Source of the DNA: Candidatus Albibeggiatoa sp. nov. BB20
Lineage (GTDB): Bacteria > Pseudomonadota > Gammaproteobacteria > Beggiatoales > Beggiatoaceae
Reading direction: 5' to 3'
Assembly: GCA_016744725.1 (NCBI GenBank)
Contig: JADGDW010000029.1
Location: 1-33,206, forward strand
DNA: 33,206 nucleotides
In this document: positions 6,529 through 14,000 of the stretch, in pieces
How the letters are laid out: each line of letters starts with the position of its first letter
Numbering within the stretch: the first letter of the stretch is position 1
Translations under genes and position numbers: made by a program
The notes under the pieces: generated by a model
Told to the model about the DNA's origin: nothing
Database searches by the model: none
Seen by the model: the letters and a program-made list of their open reading frames with translations, nothing else

Positions 6529-7286
6529 ACTTATATGGATTGTATACCTTGTTTAGCAAAGAAATGTGGCGATTTCTTAAAGTATCAACGCAGACTTTAC
6601 TTGCACCTATTGTCACCGTTTTATTGTATTTACTGGTTTTTTCATCCGTATTGTCAGGTAATATCGAAATTTATGAAGGTGTGAGTTATGTTAGCTTTTT
6701 GATTCCCGGACTGATTATGATGAGTATTACCCAGAATGCGTTTGCAAATACCTCATCGAGTTTGATTCAGTCTAAAATGATGGGCAATATCGTTTTTATG
6801 TTGCTTGCTCCATTATCCAGTTTAGAATTTTTTATTGCCTTTGTGGGTGCTGCAATCATGCGTGGTTTATTTGTCGGCATTGGTGTATGGCTGGCTTCTA
6901 TCTTTTTTGTGCAATTGCCTGTGCACGACTTTGGCATTATTTTAGGTTTTGCGATTTTGGGTAGTGCGATGTTGGGTACAACGGGCATTATCGTGGCTTT
7001 ATGGGCTGATAAATGGGATCACATTGCAGGTTTTACGAATTTTGTCATTGTTCCTGCTTCGTTTTTAAGTGGGGTATTTTATTCGATTTATTCTTTGCCC
7101 AGTTTTTGGCAACAAGTATCTTATTTCAATCCATTTTTCTATATTATTGATGGATTTCGTTATGGGTTTTTAGGGGTATCTGATGCCAATATTATGACTA
7201 GCTTGATGGTGAGTTTGAGCTTTTTCATCATTGTCAGTGGTCTTTGTTTATGGTTGTTAGAAATTGGCTACAAAGTGCGTGAATAA
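6525..7286 (+). CDS. ABC-2 type permease, YadH-like
   Basis: The 253-residue partner of the preceding ATPase. It has about six membrane segments (near residues 24-46, 58-75, 100-135, 138-160, 170-192 and 227-247). It carries the ABC-2 features LIPGLIMMSITQNAFANTSSS after the second segment, and FLSGVFYSIYSLPSFWQQVSYFNPF before the last ones. The start is the ATG overlapping the ATPase stop, so the pair is translationally coupled. The substrate cannot be told from sequence. Confidence 0.92.
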   Translation: MNLYGLYTLFSKEMWRFLKVSTQTLLAPIVTVLLYLLVFSSVLSGNIEIYEGVSYVSFLIPGLIMMSITQNAFANTSSSLIQSKMMGNIVFMLLAPLSSLEFFIAFVGAAIMRGLFVGIGVWLASIFFVQLPVHDFGIILGFAILGSAMLGTTGIIVALWADKWDHIAGFTNFVIVPASFLSGVFYSIYSLPSFWQQVSYFNPFFYIIDGFRYGFLGVSDANIMTSLMVSLSFFIIVSGLCLWLLEIGYKVRE

Positions 7287-7619
7287 TATCGGTTGAATGG
7301 ACAAAATATATTAATTATGAGGTTATGAATTATTAGAGAAACCTTTTATTTCATAACAAATATGGTGCTTTTCAATACAGTTGGTGAGTTACATCGTACA
7401 TTAGAAGCTGCTAAAGCCATATTATTTGAGGGTTTAGAAGCCTTGTTTATTGCTAAAACCACAAAGCTTGACCCATTAAAATACAAGAAAATATAGCAGC
7501 TTAGCTTTTTGATGGATGAAAAGAGTCAAGCGAATATAGAAATATTTAAATATTAGCATATAATTATCATTGAACAAGAATTATTAACTTATGTTAAATA
7601 TCTGCCAGAAGGATTGTTT
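7287..7619. other. Intergenic region with one doubtful small ORF
   Basis: About 330 AT-rich bases between the exporter and the next secreted protein. A 44-codon frame on the plus strand at 7362-7496 begins MVLFNTVGELHRTLEAAK. Its composition is protein-like, but there is no ribosome binding site and I recognise no family; it may be a remnant. No convincing terminator was found after the permease. Confidence 0.3.
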
Positions 7620-8087
7620 ATGTTGAGTAAGAAATTATCTCTTGGATTAGCGTTAGGTGTAATGTTGAGTTTTAGTCCATTGTCACAAGCAATTGAAGAT
7701 AAAGATGCTACGCGTATTGGCGCATTAGTTGACACGATGCCACCCAGTGAATTTAACGCAAAGCTAAAATCATTTGTTGAAACAGCTTCAAAATCTGATA
7801 CAACAGCATTGCATGATGTGGCAGCTAAAGTATTGCAACCAGAGCACAGCATTGAAGATCAGCAATTGTTGTTTAACATGTATGCTAATGCAACAAAATT
7901 TCAATCAGTGACTATGGCGACCATGGATGTGACTTCAGCATTAAGCAAAATGAATACAGTTGATGAAGCCAGCCGTGACTTTAAAATCAACTTTTTGTAT
8001 TTACTAGAAATTGAACAGAAAGCCAAAACAGATGCAGTGGAAAGAACACGCAGAAAAGCTGCCGCCACTGCAAATACAGCGATGTAG
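7620..8087 (+). CDS. Hypothetical secreted protein
   Basis: I start at ATG 7620, with AGAAGGA seven bases upstream; TTG 7614 would fall within that spacing. The 155-residue product has a clear signal peptide (MLSKKLSLGLALGVMLSF, cleavage after SQA) and a mature part that looks fully helical, Ala-, Lys- and Asp-rich, with no cysteine and no membrane segment. Repeated patterns such as KLKSFVETASKSD and AAKVLQPEHS suggest helical hairpins. It ends in a basic RTRRKAAATAN tail. I do not recognise a family. It seems to be monocistronic. Confidence 0.75.
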   Translation: MLSKKLSLGLALGVMLSFSPLSQAIEDKDATRIGALVDTMPPSEFNAKLKSFVETASKSDTTALHDVAAKVLQPEHSIEDQQLLFNMYANATKFQSVTMATMDVTSALSKMNTVDEASRDFKINFLYLLEIEQKAKTDAVERTRRKAAATANTAM

Positions 8088-8107
8088 ATAAGATTCAGCT
8101 ACACTTT

Positions 8108-8146
8108 GTTAGGGTTACCTATTTTGTATAAAGGGTAGCCCTAAAT
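8108..8146. terminator. Hairpin between convergent genes
   Basis: TTAGGGTTACC pairs with GGGTAGCCCTAA around a twelve-base loop, just after the secreted-protein stop and before the convergent pal-like gene. No clean U-tract follows on either strand, so termination is only probable. Confidence 0.4.
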
Positions 8147-8310
8147 TAAAGCAATTCCACGATACAAATCAATGATCTTGTTAGCTTGGATTCTTGGTGT
8201 AAAAAGGAAGTTTGCGGGAATTTATAACATCTCATCCAGAATTGACTACAGTATTTAAACTAAACAACCTCCAGCTTGAAACTGATGATTGTCTAGTTTG
8301 GATGACTGAC

Positions 8311-8838
8311 CTAAGGGTATACAATTTCGACACGGCGATTTCGTTGCCAAGAGGTTTCAGCATGACCATATTCTAATGGCATTTCCTCACCATAGCTTAA
8401 AGTATTAATCCGATAATTATCCACACCTAAAATATTCAAAGCTCGTTTTGCAGTTAAAGCTCGACGCTCTCCCAATGCTAAATTATATTCCCGCGAACCA
8501 CGCTCATCAGCATGACCTTCCAAACGTACTGATATCTGAGGATTTAAAGCAAGATAAGCCGCATGTTGTTCAAGCACCAAACGATCGTTAAAGCGAATAT
8601 CACTTTGATTAAAATAAAAATAAATGATACGTTCAGATGGAATCGGCTGTGATATAGACGTGCCACCAAAGTTAGGATTATCATTGATACCTTGGGTTTT
8701 TCCATCAGTTGGCAAGGTTGGAAGTGGTTGATAAAGCCCTGTATTATTACTATCTGACAGTTGCGATATTTGTTTTGGTTGATTACTACAGCCATGCGCA
8801 ATAAACAAGGCCAAAATAAACAAAATGAGCTTTTTCAT
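8311..8838 (-). CDS. pal: Peptidoglycan-associated lipoprotein, Pal/OmpA family
   Basis: I start at ATG 8838 (MKKLILFILALF), preceded by AAGGAA; an upstream in-frame ATG at 8889 would put 17 polar residues before the signal peptide. The 175-residue protein has a lipoprotein signal ending in AHGC, a Ser/Pro/Gly linker to about residue 65, and an OmpA C-terminal peptidoglycan-binding domain. That domain shows IYFYFNQSDI, LEGHADERGSREYN, ALGERRA and QRNRRVEIVY; the Asp and Arg that bind diaminopimelate are in the ADERG and NRRVE motifs. Pal tethers the outer membrane to peptidoglycan and works with TolB. No tol genes are nearby, so this could be a stand-alone Pal paralogue. Confidence 0.88.
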   Translation of the reverse strand: MKKLILFILALFIAHGCSNQPKQISQLSDSNNTGLYQPLPTLPTDGKTQGINDNPNFGGTSISQPIPSERIIYFYFNQSDIRFNDRLVLEQHAAYLALNPQISVRLEGHADERGSREYNLALGERRALTAKRALNILGVDNYRINTLSYGEEMPLEYGHAETSWQRNRRVEIVYP

Positions 8839-9281
8839 TATAAGTTCCTTTTTAGGATGCGTATGATGGATTTTTAATGGGCTTATCATCGTTTGTCAAG
8901 CTTTTAATCCAATTGCAATAAATAGCCCAGCTTTATAACTTTTAGCTTCTAAGTGCTGACCTTGATGAATCCGACACTAAAAATATAGATTTACTACCTT
9001 ACATCCCATTCTAATCAAATGCCAATAAGATATTTTATCATTCAAAATTAGATTTGCTGTAGCTAATAAAATAAAGAAGTTATGCTTTTTTCTATCAACA
9101 ACACTTCGGACAGTTTTTAAAAATCCCCATTGTCTAAAATTGTAACCATTTGAAAAAATATTTTGTATTTTGAATGTGAGCTTAAAGTATGTTAAAAAAA
9201 TATCAGAACTATTATTTATCTCACGCATTATTATTGGAGTCGTTTCACAAACATCTCATATTTTACATATTTAGCCTGAGC
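8839..9281. other. Gene-free AT-rich region
   Basis: About 440 bases upstream of the pal-like gene, probably holding its promoter. A minus-strand frame at 8977-9228 (83 codons) has no ribosome binding site and a composition dominated by Asn, Ile and Lys; I could not relate it to a family and do not call it. Nothing else is visible until the pseudogene that starts near 9282. Confidence 0.4.
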
Positions 9282-9511
9282 AAGACGCAAAACTGAAACC
9301 CAGTATTGAATTCTTGGAAGATAGTCAACTCAGTTATTCAGTATAGTCAATTCTGGTTTATCTGTTAGGACTGGTAGTCCTTTTATACTTTAAATATCAA
9401 TCAGTTTTAAAATTGAGGACTGCCAGTCCTGTATTACTTTAAAATAAAACGACTATACAAGATTATTCGCGTTTGGTAACAACCTCTTTAACGATTGAAT
9501 TTGCCCAATAG
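9282..9511 (+). pseudogene. Remnant of a second copy of the giant RCC1 gene (3' end only)
   Basis: The bases outside the MITE encode the last ~40 residues of a paralogue of the 1,937-residue protein at 11076-16889. Before the insertion, translation gives KPSIEFLEDSQLSYSV, matching QPSIELLKNGQLSYSV. After it, translation gives QDYSRLVTTSLTIEFAQ and a stop, matching QDCSHLVTTSLTIEFTQ. The match fades upstream of about 9282, where the frame hits a stop. The copy is cut by a 112-bp element exactly between the Val and Gln codons. The stop (9509-9511) falls eight bases before the AraC-family gene. Only the extreme C-terminal module survives, so this is a scar of duplication or recombination. Confidence 0.85.
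9344..9455. mobile_element. 112-bp MITE, IS630/Tc1-like by target, flanked by TA duplication
   Basis: The element starts TAGTC and ends GACTA (perfect inverted termini), and is flanked on both sides by TA (9342-9343 and 9456-9457). Removing the element plus one TA restores the reading frame of the pseudogene (SYSV-QDYS), which proves the boundaries. Two near-palindromes, AGGACTGGTAGTCCT (9367-9381) and AGGACTGCCAGTCCT (9416-9430), sit symmetrically inside and extend the inverted repeat. There is no coding capacity, so it must be moved by a transposase encoded elsewhere. TA duplication is typical of the IS630/Tc1/mariner superfamily. Confidence 0.85.
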
Positions 9512-9519
9512 GGGGAAAT

Positions 9520-10494
9520 ATGCAGTCTATTTTTAATGTGACTTACAAAAGTAATCAAGGCGAGACTTATTCCATTGATAACCCCAGTTATGTCAAAATA
9601 CCCAAACCATTTGGAGTTTGTGAAGCGACCAATGCCCATCTCAGTCAACATTTATACATCGGTGTTAAAACCGCACATTTTGTTAAAGATATACGATTAG
9701 AATTACATACACCGTCAATGTTGGCAATTTATATACCGAACAGGCATCAGAAAATCAGTGCTAATTTTTCTACCCAAACTCATGAACATTCACATCATCA
9801 TCGCAGTGATAGTATGAATATGTTGCTACTTCGAGAATTTTCAGATTATCTGATGCAGGCTGGTGATATTACCCAAGCAGAAATGATTATTAGTCGTGAG
9901 GCATTAGACACAGCGTTGCAAATGACTCAAATTAAAATTGATAAGAAATTGCAGGCCTTTTTATCTGGAGATCATTTTGTCTCTGAGATGCGTCATATTC
10001 CATTGACAGTGGAGGCCAAGCAGGCGATTCAACAAATTCAGCAGTTTCCGTATGAAGATGAAGGATTACAACGGCTATATATGGAGGCCAAAGCCCAAGA
10101 GTGGTTAGTGCATTTTCTGGCAGGATTAAACCAAGCCAAAGTAGATAAAGCATTGCATATTGCTTTCAGTCATGTAGATAAACAACGGATTTATGAAGCA
10201 CGAGATCGACTATTAGCAAACTTAAAAATAACCCCATCACTTATAGAGCTTGCCCATTCAGTCGGCATCAATGAGAAGAAATTAACTGAAGGTTTTAAAA
10301 TTTTTTTCGGCAAACCTGTATTTGCTTGGTTACGTGAACAACGCATGTTACAAGCATCTGAATTGTTGGCTGAGAAACGTTTAACAATTCAAGAAATTAC
10401 TACTTATTGCGGTTATAAATATCAGTCTGACTTTACCAAAGCCTTTAAAAAGCATTTTGGGATTACGCCATTGGTGTTTAAGAAATCAGCCTAA
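9520..10494 (+). CDS. AraC family transcriptional regulator
   Basis: A 324-residue regulator. The last ~100 residues are the two-helix-turn-helix AraC domain: IELAHSVGINEKKLTEGFKI is the first HTH, FAWLREQRMLQASELL the linker helix, and TIQEITTYCGYKYQSDFTKA the second HTH, followed by the FKKHFGITP signature. The N-terminal ~210 residues form an unassigned ligand-sensing region with a His-rich stretch (HEHSHHHRSD, about residues 88-97). The ribosome binding site is GGGGGAAAT directly before ATG 9520. It stands alone; the nearest candidate targets are itself and the giant gene downstream. Confidence 0.9.
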   Translation: MQSIFNVTYKSNQGETYSIDNPSYVKIPKPFGVCEATNAHLSQHLYIGVKTAHFVKDIRLELHTPSMLAIYIPNRHQKISANFSTQTHEHSHHHRSDSMNMLLLREFSDYLMQAGDITQAEMIISREALDTALQMTQIKIDKKLQAFLSGDHFVSEMRHIPLTVEAKQAIQQIQQFPYEDEGLQRLYMEAKAQEWLVHFLAGLNQAKVDKALHIAFSHVDKQRIYEARDRLLANLKITPSLIELAHSVGINEKKLTEGFKIFFGKPVFAWLREQRMLQASELLAEKRLTIQEITTYCGYKYQSDFTKAFKKHFGITPLVFKKSA

Positions 10495-11075
10495 TTTGAG
10501 CAAAACCGTCTAGTCTATTTGGATGTTGCTATATTTCTAAATAGTAATATCCATGAAATTCTTGCAAACCTAAAAATAATTCCCGCTTGCCTAAAAAAAC
10601 ATTTCATTTTTTGAGTATATTAATAATCAGCCCTATTTTCACTTTATATGTCTAATATGATGCTATATCAAGTTATGGCTAGAATCAACGGAGTGTTTTA
10701 AGCTTATCTCTTGCATCTCATTCTTATTGCTATTTTGTTGCAAAAGAACTCTAAGCTATTTGGATTATAGTTTGCTTAAATATTTATTTTACTAATATCT
10801 AAAAATGAAATTGTTAGCCGAATAGATGGAAAATATGTCAGATAAACGGAAATTAGCTTAATTTATATACAATTCAATATAAAATCTAGTTAATAATTAA
10901 AAGCTTACCAAACAAATATTATTTATATTTCCAATATTATCATATTAGTGTTTAAAGCTTGAACGAGAACAATCTTTTACGATGTTACTAAACAATAAAA
11001 TATATTAATAACAAAAAATTAGTTGTCCAAGACCATGCTAATATTGTTGTTAATCTTTAGTGGAAGGAATACATC
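10495..11075. other. Long AT-rich upstream region of the giant gene
   Basis: About 580 bases with no open frame worth calling. It is very AT-rich and contains many TTAATA/TATATT runs. It ends in GGAAGGAA, a good ribosome binding site eight bases before ATG 11076. The length suggests a regulated promoter, perhaps a target of the neighbouring AraC protein, but I found no convincing paired repeat or operator. Confidence 0.4.
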
Positions 11076-14000
11076 ATGAACATGCAAATGTTCCCAATAT
11101 TACCGATATTTTTAATAAAATCTTATTTATTTACCTATAACACGCTTTTTATCAGCTTTTTATTATTGGCTTTCAATCACACTCAAGCAGCAACCTTTAG
11201 CAATATAACCAAGTTATGGAGTCATAGTTCTGGCTCTGAAATACATACTTGTGTTATCCAAAATTCAGGGGAAAGCTGTTGGGGCAATAATGATGATGGG
11301 CAATTAGCAGATAATACAACGACTGAATATCATACCCCCGTTCCTGTTGATAGCAATGACTCATTAATTGAAATTGCCTTAGGTGAAAATCATACCTGTG
11401 GTTTGGAACTAGATGGCGATGTTGATTGCTGGGGAGATGATAGCTTTGGACAGGTTGGTGTAAATGTGAGCAATGCCATTGCAATTGGTGCAGGCGCAAA
11501 TCATTCATGTGCATTAATTGCAGACGGTACAATGAAATGTTGGGGTAGTAATTCAAATGGACAATTAGGGGATGGAACAACAACTGATTCAACCTCAGCC
11601 ATCAGCGTTTCTGGTCTCAGTGATGTGACTGCTATTGGGATTGGAGGGCATCATACTTGCGCAGTTGTCAGTGGTGGTAATGTGAAATGTTGGGGGAAAA
11701 ATACTAATGGACAATTAGGCGATACGACAACAACTGACAGCAGTTCAGCCATAACCGTAAGTGGTTTAAGTAACGTAGATAAATTGGCTTTGGGTCAGTC
11801 TCATTCCTGTGCTTTGCTCAATGATGATACGGTGAAATGCTGGGGATTAAATACTGATGGGCAATTGGGCGATGCAAGTAATACGCAAAGTAGCAGCCCT
11901 GTTACTGTCAGTGGATTAAGCAGTGCAATAAAAATAACCGCAGGGTATACCCATAGTTGTGCTTTGTTAGCAGATGGCACAATACAATGTTGGGGAAATA
12001 ATACATATGGGCAATTAGGCGATGGTAGCAATATTGCAACTAATACTCCTATCTCAATCAGTAGTTTAAGTAGCATTACAGATATTGCGGCATCAGGCCA
12101 TCATACTTGTGCATTGTTAGTGAATACCTCTGCAAAATGCTGGGGATACAACCATAAAGGCCAACTCTCAGATTACACAACCACAGATCGAAATACCCCA
12201 ACAACCGTGATTGAAGTATGGCCAGGTATCGTAATTGAGTTTGAGGGAGATTCAGTTTATTCAGGCATTTATGGATATTCTTATCTTAACAGCCCTAATG
12301 ATTTTGATGATGTGGAAGTCGATGCTTTTTTAGATAAAACTTTTACAATTACCAATGGTGGTGAAGTTGATTTATTGCTACAAGGCACACCTATTGTTGA
12401 TTTAGAAGAATATGACAGCAGTGATGATTGCAGCCATTTTTCAATTCAAACCCAACCTAGTTTAACCACAATTCCAAATGATGGAACAAGCACAGACCTG
12501 ATTATTCGCTATAGTCCTATCGATCAAGTAGTTGAATATTGTGTCGTTTATATTGAAACCAATGATCGTTATGAAACCCCTTATCGGTTTAGAATCCGAG
12601 GCGAAGGCGACAAGCAAAGCCAAATTATTACCTTTAATAACTTATCTGATAAAACCTATGGGAATGCTGATTTTGCTGTGAGTGCCAGTTCAGATTCCAG
12701 CTTAGACATTGAATACAATACCAGTGGCAATTGTTCCAACTCGGGCGCAACAATTACCTTGACGGGTGCGGGTAGTTGTACTGTTACGGCTTCACAATAT
12801 GGTGATGATGATTATTATGCTGCAACTGATGTATCACGTAGTTTTTCTATAGTCAAAGCCAATCAAACTATTAGCGTTTTCGATCCGATTGACAGTGCAT
12901 TAAGCGATTCAACCGCAAGCTTAAGCGCGACAACATCGTCAGGATTAACTGCCAGTTTTAGCAGTGATACACCCTCTGTATGCTCGGTCAGTGGCAGCAC
13001 CGTAAATTATTTAACCTCTGGCACATGCACGCTTGTTGCCAGTCAATCAGGTGATAGCGATTACAATGCCGCGCCAAATGTATCCAGTGGTGTTGACGTA
13101 GGCAAAGCCAATACAACCGTAACAATCACACAAGTGGTTTACAGTCCTTCAGGTATCGGACAAGCCACTACTTTTTTCTTTGCGATTGGTTCTGATTTAG
13201 GCTCGAATATGACGGGCGAGGTGTTGATTGAAGACAGTACTGATAGCTTTCAATGTACGGTGACTTTGGCTGAAGAAGATAATGGTATTGGCTCATGTGA
13301 AATCACATTTACGGCAAAAGGCAATTATCAAATGTCGGCATCTTATCTTGGAGACAATAGTTATAATCCGGGATATAGCAATGAAATAATCCAACATCAA
13401 GTTGATAGAATTTTAATCAATTACACCACTTCCAATACTGTGTTACCTGAAGAGTCGGAAGAAAGTGATCTGTATTACATTCAATTGGCCACGTTTCCTG
13501 CTGCACCTGTGAATATCACGATTGAACCTGATGCACAGTTATCCGTGAATGGCCAAGGCGCAGGCGTGCCTTTAACCTTGCAAATTGCTGATACCCAAGC
13601 TGTAGCATTAAGCGTATTGCCGATTGACGACACTTTATTAGAAGGCAATCATCAAGGCATTATCACTCATAGCAGCAGTAGCCCCGACCCCAATTATGAC
13701 GACGATGTGCGAGAAGTCATTTTTCCGATTTTGGATAATGATGCAGGCATAATTATTGAACAAACTGATTTTTCAACCCAAGTGATTGAAGGTAGTGATT
13801 CTGACCGTTATTTGATTAGCTTGAGTTTACAACCGACTTCAGATGTGACGATTGAGCCTGTAGTGGATGGTGCGCAAATCTCGGTTTATCCCAATTCTGC
13901 TACTTTTACACGCTTAAATTGGAGTAAGCCGCAATATTTTCGAGTTTCTGCCATTAATGATACATTGGAAGAAAGCACGCACAGCGCGGAAATCAGTCAC

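Noticed and set aside
8977..9228. 83-codon minus-strand frame upstream of the pal-like gene
   Set aside because: There is no ribosome binding site, the composition is that of AT-rich noncoding DNA, and I recognise no family. A vague likeness to transposase ends was not strong enough to call.
11278..12190. 150-bp regular repeats considered as a CRISPR or tandem DNA array
   Set aside because: The period corresponds to 50 codons in one open frame and the conservation is at the protein level (HxCAL, CWGxN), so these are RCC1-like protein repeats.
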